Below, one piece after another: positions 24,610 to 32,182 of a stretch of 38,141 nt of DNA. The number at the start of each line of letters is the position of its first letter. Position 1 is the first letter of the stretch. The notes beneath the pieces were generated by a model. It did no database searches. It was not told the DNA's origin and saw only the letters and a program-made list of their open reading frames with translations. Both the position numbers and the translations under genes were made by a program. The stretch comes from Gammaproteobacteria bacterium. Lineage in GTDB: Bacteria; Pseudomonadota; Gammaproteobacteria; Pseudomonadales; Pseudomonadaceae. Location of the stretch: the NCBI GenBank assembly GCA_903970465.1, contig CAJCIO010000062.1:1-38141 (forward strand). Reading direction: 5' to 3'.

Positions 24610-25068
24610 ATGACCGCGATTGACGAATTCGACCTGAAGATCCTGACCCTCTTGCAGGGCAATGGACGCTTGAGCAATCAGGACTTGAGCGAGCTCGTGG
24701 GCCTTTCGGCTTCGCAATGTTCACGTCGGCGTATCAGCCTCGAACAGGCCGGGTTGATCCTCGGCTACCACGCCCGGTTGGCGCCCCAGGCGATGAATAC
24801 CGAGATGGTCGCGATGATCGAGGTCAGCCTCAACAGCCACAGCCCACAGACCTCTGCCGCGTTCGAAGCCTTTGTGGTGCATGACCCAGCGATCATCGAT
24901 GCCTACAAGACCACGGGCGACGCCGACTACGCCTTGAAGGTCGCGGTAGCCGGGCTGGTGGAGCTCAATGCGCTGATGGGCCGATTGTCGGGCAGCGCCA
25001 CGATCGGCCATTTGAAAACCGCCGTGGTGCTGCAGCGTCTCAAGGAAGCGGGGTTGGTGGCGGGCTGA
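24610..25068 (+). CDS. Lrp/AsnC-family transcriptional regulator
   Basis: 152 residues from the ATG at 24610, with GAGGAG about 11 nt upstream; the frame is open further upstream but that part does not look coding. The N-terminal HTH includes IDEFDLKILTLLQGNGRLSN, then QDLSELVGLSASQCSRRR; the C-terminal RAM domain follows, with TTGDADYALKV near residue 100 as the effector region. These regulators respond to amino acids. It is divergent from hpxO and upstream of a YitT-family gene and an aromatic aminotransferase gene, so it could control either side. Confidence 0.92.
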   Translation: MTAIDEFDLKILTLLQGNGRLSNQDLSELVGLSASQCSRRRISLEQAGLILGYHARLAPQAMNTEMVAMIEVSLNSHSPQTSAAFEAFVVHDPAIIDAYKTTGDADYALKVAVAGLVELNALMGRLSGSATIGHLKTAVVLQRLKEAGLVAG

Positions 25069-25136
25069 GGGTATGCACCGAGACGGCTCCCACAGCATCG
25101 GGTGATGGAGTGCATTACGGTTTTGGGCAAGCTGTG

Positions 25137-25224
25137 CCGGCCTCGTCGCGAGCAAGCTTTGCTCCCACAGGTGTAAGGCCCAGACTTGCTTGCACTGTGG
25201 GAGCAAGGCTTGCCCGCCAAAGCG
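25137..25224. repeat. REP element pair, inverted
   Basis: Left copy GTCGCGAGCAAGCTTTGCTC and right copy GAGCAAGGCTTGCCCGCCAA, each with CCCACAG/CTGTGGG, in the 329-bp gap between the Lrp-type gene and the YitT-family gene. A further fragment (GGCTCCCACAG) lies at about 25085. The rest of the gap holds no gene I can support. Confidence 0.78.
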
Positions 25225-25397
25225 CCAGTGACTTCACCGCAGATCTTGCAAAAGCCATGCGCGCATGGCTGATTTAAAGCAGATATATGCGCGATCCGTG
25301 CATTCAATCTTATTTATATACACGGATACGTCATTCTTGCTATTTTGCGCTCGACCTCTGGATCAGCCGATTTCCGCCCCGCAATGTCGAGCGCCAC

Positions 25398-26009
25398 ATG
25401 ACCACTGCAACCATCACCCCCTATCCCCACAGCCGTGGCGAAGACGCCATGGCCTTGCTGGTTGGCACGCTGCTGATCGCCTTCGGTCTGATGCTGGCGC
25501 GCGAGGGTGGGGTCATGACCGGCGGCACCGCGGGCATCGCCCTCTACCTGCATTACGCGTTCGGCTATGCCTTCGGCTTGACCTTCTTCACGATCAATCT
25601 GCCGTTCTATTATCTGGCGTTTCGGCGCATGGGCTGGGTCTTTACCCTCAAGACCTTCATCGCAATCGGCCTGGTGTCGCTGTTCTCCGATCAGGTGCAG
25701 CATTTCATTACCCTGCAGCAGATCCAGCCGTTGTTCGCAGCGGTCATCGGCAACATCATTCTGGGGGTTGGCTTCATCGTGCTTTTCCGGCACCGTGCCA
25801 GCCTCGGCGGGCTGAATATTCTCGCACTGTTCCTGCAGGCACGTTTTGGCTGGCGCGCCGGCTGGCTGCAGATGGGCGTCGATGTGCTGATCCTGATGCT
25901 GTCGTTGACCATCGTGTCGTGGCCGATTCTGGCCATCTCGGTGCTCGGCGCCGTGCTGATCAACCTGATCATTGCGCTTAACCACCGTTCGGGCCGGTAC
26001 CACGCCTGA
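25398..26009 (+). CDS. YitT family integral membrane protein
   Basis: 203 residues from the ATG at 25398. The frame is open to 25287 but the upstream codons do not look coding, and the family starts near here. Five or six hydrophobic segments are visible (ALLVGTLLIAFGLML; ALYLHYAFGYAFGLTFFTI; TFIAIGLVSLFS; LFAAVIGNIILGVGFIVLF; VLILMLSLTIVSW; LAISVLGAVLINLIIAL). The pattern EGGVMTGGTAGIALYLHY matches the YitT/DUF161 membrane family, whose function is unknown. It is 30 nt upstream of the aminotransferase gene, so the two are probably co-transcribed. A transport or efflux role is possible but unproven. Confidence 0.82.
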   Translation: MTTATITPYPHSRGEDAMALLVGTLLIAFGLMLAREGGVMTGGTAGIALYLHYAFGYAFGLTFFTINLPFYYLAFRRMGWVFTLKTFIAIGLVSLFSDQVQHFITLQQIQPLFAAVIGNIILGVGFIVLFRHRASLGGLNILALFLQARFGWRAGWLQMGVDVLILMLSLTIVSWPILAISVLGAVLINLIIALNHRSGRYHA

Positions 26010-26039
26010 TGCCTGCCTCTTCTTGCTGGAGCTATTTGC

Positions 26040-27233
26040 ATGCTTGACCACGTCAACTCCTACGCTGGCGATCCGATTCTGTCGCTGATGGACACCTATC
26101 AGGCCGATACGCGCGCCAGCAAGGTCAACCTCAGCATCGGTTTGTATTACGACGCCGAGGGCCGTATTCCGACCTTGCCGTCGGTGGCCGAAGCCCATCG
26201 CCGCCTGCTCGCGCAGGGCGAGCGCCCGGCGCTGTATCTGCCGATGGAAGGGCTGACGGACTATTGCGTGCAGGTGCAACGCTTGCTGTTTGGCGACGCA
26301 TCGCCCGCGCTGAGCGAAGGCCGCGTGGCGACGATCCAGACGGTCGGCGGCTCGGGCGCGTTGAAAGTCGGTGCGGATTTTCTGCGTCAGTATTTTCCGC
26401 AGTCGCAAGTGTGGGTCAGTGATCCCACTTGGGAGAACCACCACGCGCTGTTCGGCGGCGCCGGGTTCATCGTCAACACCTATCCGTACTTCGATCCGAG
26501 CACCGGTGGCGTGGCCTTCGCTGACATGCTCGAGGCCTTTGGGCAGTTGCCAGCGCGCAGCATCGTGTTGCTGCACCCGTGCTGCCACAACCCGACGGGC
26601 GCCGACTTGTTGCCGGCGCAGTGGGACGAGGTGATCAAGGTGTTGGCAGAGCGGGAGTTGATCCCGTTCCTGGACACCGCCTACCAGGGCTTCGGTGACG
26701 GCATGCAGGCGGACGCTTATGCAATCCGCGCCATGACCCAGGCGGGACTGACCCTGGTGGTGAGCAACTCGTTCTCGAAGATTTTCTCGCTGTACGGCGA
26801 GCGTGTCGGCGGTCTGTCGGTGGTCTGCGCCAGTGCCCAGGTCGCGGCCAACGTCCACGGTCAATTGAAGGCTACCGTGCGGCGTAACTATTCCAGCCCG
26901 CCCAGCCATGGCGCACGACTGGTCAGTATCGTGCTCAACGATGAAGCCTTGCGCACCCAATGGCTGGCCGAGGTGGAAGAGATGCGCGTGCGTATCGGCT
27001 CGATGCGTACCCAGTTGGCGTCGCTATTGCGCGACGCGTTCCCGGACGGGCGTCACGATTATCTGCTGCGCCAGAAGGGCATGTTCAGCTACACCGGCCT
27101 GAGCGCCGAGCAGGTCGCCCATCTGCGCCGCGAATGCGGCATCTATCTGATCGACAGCGGGCGCATGTGCCTGGCGGGCTTGAATGCCGGCAACGTCAAG
27201 TTGGTGGCCGAGGCGATCGCGCGGGTGGGCTGA
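26040..27233 (+). CDS. Aromatic amino acid/aspartate aminotransferase (class I, TyrB/AspC family)
   Basis: 397 residues, the normal length. PLP-dependent fold type I; transfers the amino group between aromatic or acidic amino acids and 2-oxoglutarate in the cytoplasm. Visible: the N-terminal [17 protein letters not shown], the HPCCHNPTG motif with N184, D212 in LDTAYQGFG, the Schiff-base K247 in [17 protein letters not shown], and the phosphate-binding R255. The residue after the lysine is Ile rather than the more common Asn/Ser. Start ATG has TGGAG about 9 nt upstream. It follows a YitT-family gene and an Lrp-type regulator gene; tyrosine/phenylalanine or aspartate is the likely substrate, but no aromatic pathway gene is adjacent. 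Confidence 0.92.
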   Translation: MLDHVNSYAGDPILSLMDTYQADTRASKVNLSIGLYYDAEGRIPTLPSVAEAHRRLLAQGERPALYLPMEGLTDYCVQVQRLLFGDASPALSEGRVATIQTVGGSGALKVGADFLRQYFPQSQVWVSDPTWENHHALFGGAGFIVNTYPYFDPSTGGVAFADMLEAFGQLPARSIVLLHPCCHNPTGADLLPAQWDEVIKVLAERELIPFLDTAYQGFGDGMQADAYAIRAMTQAGLTLVVSNSFSKIFSLYGERVGGLSVVCASAQVAANVHGQLKATVRRNYSSPPSHGARLVSIVLNDEALRTQWLAEVEEMRVRIGSMRTQLASLLRDAFPDGRHDYLLRQKGMFSYTGLSAEQVAHLRRECGIYLIDSGRMCLAGLNAGNVKLVAEAIARVG

Positions 27234-27281
27234 TTCGTGGGCAGAGCCCTCCCACCGTGCAAGCAGCTGCGAAGCCTTACA

Positions 27282-27309
27282 CCTGTGGGAGCGCTTGCCC
27301 GCGAAGGGG
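27282..27309. repeat. Single REP-like element
   Basis: CCTGTGGGAGCGCTTGCCCGC followed by GAAGGGG, a slightly shortened REP unit, with only a degenerate partner to the left, in the 177-bp gap after the aminotransferase gene. Confidence 0.65.
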
Positions 27310-27410
27310 TCGACGCGGCCAGGTGGCCTGACGCTATTCCACTCGAGGCTCGCCGCCGTGCAGGCTAGAGGGCTATCATTGCCCTTTTTGCGCCACGAGT
27401 GAGCCATTTC

Positions 27411-28616
27411 ATGCAAGCCCAAAGCGGTACCCCCCGCCTGATCCTGTTGTTGGCCGCGCTGGCGGCGTTCGTGCCGCTGTCCATCGATACCTATCTGCCC
27501 AGCCTGCCGGCCATAGCTCGTGACCTGGGCAGTTCCGCCGGGCTGGTACAAATGACCATCGGCGTGTTCCTTGGCGGCCTGTGCCTGGGAATGCTGGCCT
27601 ATGGGCCGTTGTCGGATCGCTTTGGGCGCCGGCCGCTGTTGCTCGGCGGCATCGCGCTGTACATCGTTGCCAGCCTGGGGTGCATGCTGGCGCAAAGCGT
27701 CGAGCAATTGCTGGTCTGTCGTTTCGTCCAGGCATTGGGCGGCGCCGCGGCACTGGTGCTGGCGAGGGCGGTGGTACGTGATCTGTTCGCGCTGGGGCAG
27801 GCGGCGCGGGTATTGTCGTTGATGCAGCTGATCACCATGGTCGCTACGCTGATCGCGCCCATGACCGGAACCTGGCTGGTGTTGATCGACGGCTGGCGGA
27901 GCATCTTCCTGGCATTGTTGCTGCTGGCCTTGGTCTGCGGGCTTGCGACCGCGCTGTGGCTCAAGGAAAGCCACGCGCCCGAACAGCGCAGCGCCACCGT
28001 CCGCGCAGCGTTCGCCGGTTATCTGAGCGTGCTTGCGCATCGTCAGGCCATGTCGTTCATCCTGTGCATGGGATTTTCCTCCGGCGGCATCTTCGCCTTC
28101 ATCACCGCGTCGCCATTCGTGTTTATCGAACATTTCGGCTTTTCGCCGCGCGCCTTTGCCTGGGTCTTCGCGCTCAACATTCTGGGGATCATCCTGGCCT
28201 CGGTGATCAACGCGCGCAAAGTCAACCAGGTCGGGCCGCTGGCCATGCTCAAGGTGGGGGCGTGGGTCGCCGCGCTGGCGGGGCTGGCATTGACCGCCGC
28301 CGGTCTGTTGGGCTGGGCGATACCGGTGGTCATCATCGTATGTGTGGTGCTGTACATGACCACCGCCGGCCTGATCGGCGCCAACTGCACGGCCAGCCTC
28401 ATGGCCTTGTTTCAGCGTCAGGCAGGCGCCGCAGTCGGCTTGGCGGTGGCGGTGCAGTTCGCCAGCGGGATGGCCTTCAGCTGGATGGTCAGCGCCTTCG
28501 CCGATGGCACGCCGGTCCCGTTGTGCGTCGCCTTGGGCATCGGGGGCGTGGGGTGTCTGCTGGGCTTTTGGGGTATCAGTGAAGCAGAGGCTGAAGGCGA
28601 ACCGGTAGGGCGGTGA
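27411..28616 (+). CDS. MFS drug-resistance transporter, Bcr/CflA family
   Basis: 401 residues with about 12 membrane segments. The Bcr/CflA N-terminal signature is present: FVPLSIDTYLPSLPAIARDL, followed by the MFS motif A region GPLSDRFGRRPLLLGG between the second and third segments. Proton-driven export of small molecules or drugs across the inner membrane is the family role. The ATG at 27411 is preferred because a GAG-rich site precedes it by about 8 nt; a GTG at 27399 would add four residues. Separate from its neighbours by a REP-containing gap upstream and 99 bp downstream. Confidence 0.9.
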   Translation: MQAQSGTPRLILLLAALAAFVPLSIDTYLPSLPAIARDLGSSAGLVQMTIGVFLGGLCLGMLAYGPLSDRFGRRPLLLGGIALYIVASLGCMLAQSVEQLLVCRFVQALGGAAALVLARAVVRDLFALGQAARVLSLMQLITMVATLIAPMTGTWLVLIDGWRSIFLALLLLALVCGLATALWLKESHAPEQRSATVRAAFAGYLSVLAHRQAMSFILCMGFSSGGIFAFITASPFVFIEHFGFSPRAFAWVFALNILGIILASVINARKVNQVGPLAMLKVGAWVAALAGLALTAAGLLGWAIPVVIIVCVVLYMTTAGLIGANCTASLMALFQRQAGAAVGLAVAVQFASGMAFSWMVSAFADGTPVPLCVALGIGGVGCLLGFWGISEAEAEGEPVGR

Positions 28617-28679
28617 TTGCTGATCCGCCTTTTACAACGCCATCTGCCCCTGTTCAGCACCCGGCCAACGGCGTAGAAA

Positions 28680-28715
28680 TACGAATCTTCGTAGCGGCTT
28701 TTCACGAGAATTCGT
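28680..28715 (+). promoter_or_regulatory. Palindromes overlapping the start of the sigma-54 activator gene
   Basis: TACGAA-TC-TTCGTA at 28680-28693 and ACGA-GAAT-TCGT at 28704-28715 share a TACGAA/TTCGTA half-site; the second ends at the start codon and covers the ribosome site. This could be an autoregulatory operator. Confidence 0.4.
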
Positions 28716-30614
28716 ATGACCGAGGATGACTGCCTCAGCGGCTGGGCGGACCTGGCCTATGCGTCACGGCACATGGTGTTCGAGCACTGCAGTGAAGCCA
28801 TCGCGCTGCTTGATCCTTATGGCGATCGCCTGGGGGATCTCAACATCGCCGCGTGCGAGTTGCTCGGCTACCCGCGCCACGAACTGCTGGCACTGCCCGT
28901 CAGCAAGCTGTTCGGTCATCAACTGGCCGACCTCATCGTGTTCAGCCAGGCGGTGCTGGAAAAAGGCCGCGGCTGGACCGACGGGCTGAGTTGCAACTGC
29001 AAAAGCGGCGAGCGCATCGAGCTCGAAATCAGCGCCACCACCCTGAGTATCAAGGGCCAGTTGCAGATCATCCTGGTGCTGCACGAGCGCAGCGAAAAAC
29101 AATATCAGCGCGATCAGGCCGATACCGCGCGGACCATGCGCGGCGGATTGCTGGAGTGGCGCAATATCCTCAACCTGTTCCAGGAGTCGGAGCGCGACAA
29201 CCAACTGCTGCTGAGCGCGGTGGGTGACGGTATCTACAGTATCGACAACCAGGGCCTGGCGACCTTCGTCAACCCCGCCGGCGCGCGCATGCTGGGTTGG
29301 CAACCCAAGGACATGATCGGCAAGAACATCCACCGCATCCATCACCATAGCCACGCCGACGGTTCGCACTACCCGGTCGAGGACTGCCCGATCTATCGTG
29401 CGGTGCACGACGGAGTGGTCCACGAGGGCCGTCAGGAAGTGTTCTGGCGCCGCGACGGCAGTTCGTTCCCGGTGGAATTCACCAGCACCCCGGTCATCGC
29501 CGACAGCCGTATCGTCGGCGCGGTGGTGGTATTTCGTGACATCACCGAGCGGCGCACTACCGAGCGGCAACTGCAGACCGCACTGGACGAGCTCAAGGAG
29601 TTGAAAAAGCGCCTGGAGGAGCAGAACGCTTACCTGCAGGAAGAAATTCACATCGAACACAACTACCGCGAGATCGTCGGCCAGAGCAAGCCGATCCTGA
29701 AGATCATCAAGCAGATCGACGTGGTCGCGCCCACCGATGCCAGCGTGCTGATCCATGGCGAGTCGGGCACCGGCAAGGAGTTGATTGCCCGGGCGATTCA
29801 CCAGGCCAGCAAGCGCAGCGGGCATCCGCTGATCCGGGTCAACTGCGCGGCGATACCGGCGGAGCTGTTCGAGAGCGAGTTCTTCGGCCACATTCGTGGC
29901 GCCTTTACCGGTGCGGTCCGTGATCGGGTAGGGCGCTTCGAGCTGGCCGATGGCGGCACCTTGTTTCTTGACGAGATCGGCGAGATCCCGCTGGATCTGC
30001 AGAGCAAGCTGTTGCGGGTGTTGCAGGAGGGCCAGTTCGAGCGGGTCGGCGAGGAGCGTACGCGCAAGGTCGATGTGCGCATCGTCGCGGCTACCAATCG
30101 CAACCTGCGCCACGAGGTGGAGGCCAAGCGCTTTCGCGAGGACCTGTACTTTCGCCTGAACGTCTTCCCGCTGCAGTCGCCGGCACTGCGCGAACGACCC
30201 ATGGATATCGCGCCGCTGGCCTTGCATTTTCTCCAGCAGATTGGTGGGCGCTTGAACCTCACCGGCCGGCGTTTGCTGCAGTCCGATCTGGAGCGTCTGC
30301 AGGGCTATCCGTGGCCAGGCAATATTCGCGAGTTGCAGAACGTCATCGAGCGGGCGTTAATTACGTCCCAGGGCCGAGACCTGAAAATCGATCTGCCGGA
30401 AGTCACGGCGCCGCCAGGCGTCAGTGTGCCGATCAGCGCGACGCCGGGGATTCTCACCGACGAGCAGATTCGCCAGCTGGAGCGCGACAACACCTTGGCC
30501 GCGCTTGCGCAGTGCCACGGCAAGCTGTTCGGCAAAGGCGGCGCGGCTGAAATGCTCGGGCTCAAGCCCACTACGTTGGCGTCGCGGCTAAAACGGTTGA
30601 ACATCGAGGCGTGA
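28716..30614 (+). CDS. Sigma-54-dependent transcriptional activator with two PAS domains
   Basis: 632 residues. First PAS domain at about 15-125, second at about 165-280 ([31 protein letters not shown]), a coiled-coil linker at about 285-320 ([18 protein letters not shown]), then the AAA+ domain (about 325-560) with Walker A GESGTGKE at 348-355 and GAFTGA at 395-400, the sigma-54 contact loop. The C-terminus has a Fis-type HTH ([20 protein letters not shown]). It binds upstream of -24/-12 promoters and opens sigma-54 holoenzyme complexes. The sensed signal is unknown. No sigma-54 promoter matching the -24/-12 consensus was found in the gaps I checked, so its targets may lie elsewhere. Confidence 0.94.
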   Translation: MTEDDCLSGWADLAYASRHMVFEHCSEAIALLDPYGDRLGDLNIAACELLGYPRHELLALPVSKLFGHQLADLIVFSQAVLEKGRGWTDGLSCNCKSGERIELEISATTLSIKGQLQIILVLHERSEKQYQRDQADTARTMRGGLLEWRNILNLFQESERDNQLLLSAVGDGIYSIDNQGLATFVNPAGARMLGWQPKDMIGKNIHRIHHHSHADGSHYPVEDCPIYRAVHDGVVHEGRQEVFWRRDGSSFPVEFTSTPVIADSRIVGAVVVFRDITERRTTERQLQTALDELKELKKRLEEQNAYLQEEIHIEHNYREIVGQSKPILKIIKQIDVVAPTDASVLIHGESGTGKELIARAIHQASKRSGHPLIRVNCAAIPAELFESEFFGHIRGAFTGAVRDRVGRFELADGGTLFLDEIGEIPLDLQSKLLRVLQEGQFERVGEERTRKVDVRIVAATNRNLRHEVEAKRFREDLYFRLNVFPLQSPALRERPMDIAPLALHFLQQIGGRLNLTGRRLLQSDLERLQGYPWPGNIRELQNVIERALITSQGRDLKIDLPEVTAPPGVSVPISATPGILTDEQIRQLERDNTLAALAQCHGKLFGKGGAAEMLGLKPTTLASRLKRLNIEA

Positions 30615-30636
30615 TGCGTCGAGCATGCGGGCCTCT

Positions 30637-30692
30637 TCGCCGCCGAACGCGCACCCTTGCTCCCACCATGGTGCCGTTCAGTTCGGCGGCGA
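30637..30692. repeat. Degenerate inverted repeat downstream of the activator gene
   Basis: Perfect 12-bp arms TCGCCGCCGAAC (30637-30648) and GTTCGGCGGCGA (30681-30692), with remnants of REP sequence (CTTGCTCCCAC) in the loop. It lies 22 nt past the activator stop and could act as terminator or be a decayed REP doublet. The rest of the 256-bp gap shows no gene. Confidence 0.5.
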
Positions 30693-30870
30693 GGGCGGCC
30701 TCGATGCCCTCCAAAAAAACCTGGCACTCAGCGCACAAGCCACGCCACTTGGCGGCTGGCAGGTTTATTAGCACGCCAGATCGGGTATAAATAAATATTC
30801 ATGTGTGTCGCTCGCCCTGTGGCCGAGCTGTGTATCCCATGGCCGCTCGTGAAACGAGCAAGGACTGTGC

Positions 30871-32166
30871 ATGCTGCAAGGTTTCGTCCGTACAGGGTGC
30901 GGGCAGTCAAGCGTTCGAGGCGCCCTGTTGCTGGCGATCGCCATCGGCCTGTGGGGCTGCGCGAGCAAACCTGCACCTTATCCTTTTGCCAACCAGCCGA
31001 TAGGCACGGCCGAAGAGATGTATGCAGGCACGCTGAGCCCGGATATCGCCGTCAACACCTACCGCAATATCGATCGGCTGTTCCCGAGTCGCGTGATCAA
31101 GGCGGGCGGCCATGCCCAGCCATTGCCCCACGCCGAAACGCCTCTCACCGACATCAAGTTCACCTACCAGGGCCGCGCCTACAGTCTGGCCGAGTTTCTC
31201 GCGCTGGACAGCATCACCGGCCTGCTGGTGATCCGCGACGGCGAGATCGTCCACGAGAGCTATCAGCGCGGCAACACCGCGCAGACCCGCTGGATGTCGA
31301 TGTCGGTGGCCAAGTCGGTGACCTCGACCCTGGCTGGCATCGCCATTCAGGAAGGGCGCATCAAGGGCCTCGACGCTGAAGTGGTCGACTACCTGCCGCA
31401 GCTCAAGGGCACGGCCTACGACGGCGTCAGCGTACGCAACCTGTTGATGATGGCCTCGGGCGCCCAGTGGAATGAAACCGCCACCGACCCCACCTCCGAT
31501 CGCCGCGCCTTGCTGCGCCTGCAGATGGCCCAGCAGCCGGGCGCGGCGTTGGTGCTGATGAGTCACCTGCAGCGCGCCAACCCGCCCGGCACGGTGTTCA
31601 ACTACAACACGGGTGAAGCTCAGGTATTGGGCGAAGTGGTGCGCGCGGCGACCGGCAAACCGCTGGCTCAGTACTTGGCGGAAAAAGTCTGGCAACCGTA
31701 CGGCATGGAGGCCGATGCCACCTGGTGGCTGGATTCGCCCGACGGCACGGAAATCGGCGGCAGCGGTATCGCCGCCACCTTGCGTGACTACGGCCGTTTC
31801 GGCATGTTTTTCATGGACAACGGCCTGGTCGAAGGTCGCTCGATCCTGCCGCCTCACTGGGTCGCGGACGCCACCACCAGCAAGACCCTGGCCAACGGCA
31901 AGGAGGCCGGCTACGGCTATATGTGGTGGACCGCCTCGACCAAAGGCTCGCTGCAGGATCACGCCTACGCGGCAGTCGGCCTGCTGGGCCAGAACATCTA
32001 CATCGACCCGGTGCAGAAGGTGGTGATCGTCACCTTCGCCGCTCAGCCCCGGCCGCTGAACAAGGACGCCATCAACCCCATGGTGTTTTTCGACGCGGTG
32101 GTCGATACCCTGCGCAAGCAGGATGCGGTCGGCCCGGTGGTCACAGCCGGGCGTTCTCGGCTGTGA
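30871..32166 (+). CDS. Serine hydrolase lipoprotein, class C beta-lactamase/NylB-like
   Basis: 431 residues. The N-terminus is a lipoprotein signal with lipobox LWGC, C30 as the lipidated residue, so the enzyme is anchored facing the periplasm. The beta-lactamase-related catalytic set is visible: S145-V-A-K148 (SxxK) and Y245-N-T (YxN); the third motif is not clear-cut. Sequence style resembles 6-aminohexanoate-dimer hydrolase (NylB)-type esterases/amidases more than true AmpC. Start ATG has AAGGA about 6 nt upstream. It follows the sigma-54 activator by 256 bp on the same strand and ends 16 bp from the convergent PQQ dehydrogenase gene. Natural substrate unknown; beta-lactam resistance should not be assumed. 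Confidence 0.88.
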   Translation: MLQGFVRTGCGQSSVRGALLLAIAIGLWGCASKPAPYPFANQPIGTAEEMYAGTLSPDIAVNTYRNIDRLFPSRVIKAGGHAQPLPHAETPLTDIKFTYQGRAYSLAEFLALDSITGLLVIRDGEIVHESYQRGNTAQTRWMSMSVAKSVTSTLAGIAIQEGRIKGLDAEVVDYLPQLKGTAYDGVSVRNLLMMASGAQWNETATDPTSDRRALLRLQMAQQPGAALVLMSHLQRANPPGTVFNYNTGEAQVLGEVVRAATGKPLAQYLAEKVWQPYGMEADATWWLDSPDGTEIGGSGIAATLRDYGRFGMFFMDNGLVEGRSILPPHWVADATTSKTLANGKEAGYGYMWWTASTKGSLQDHAYAAVGLLGQNIYIDPVQKVVIVTFAAQPRPLNKDAINPMVFFDAVVDTLRKQDAVGPVVTAGRSRL

Positions 32167-32182
32167 TGATCTGCCCTGCAGT

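Noticed and set aside
25314..26960. 548-residue open frame on the minus strand
   Set aside because: Antisense to the YitT-family and aminotransferase genes, with shadow-type composition.
27234..27260. Terminator after the aminotransferase gene (GGTGGG...CCCACC stem)
   Set aside because: The stem overlaps the stop codon and has no T-run; too weak to call.
30721..30776. Possible sigma-54 promoter before the serine hydrolase gene (TGGCAC and TGGCAG with downstream GC)
   Set aside because: The GG-to-GC spacing is wrong by one or more bases in each candidate and the -12 half does not match.
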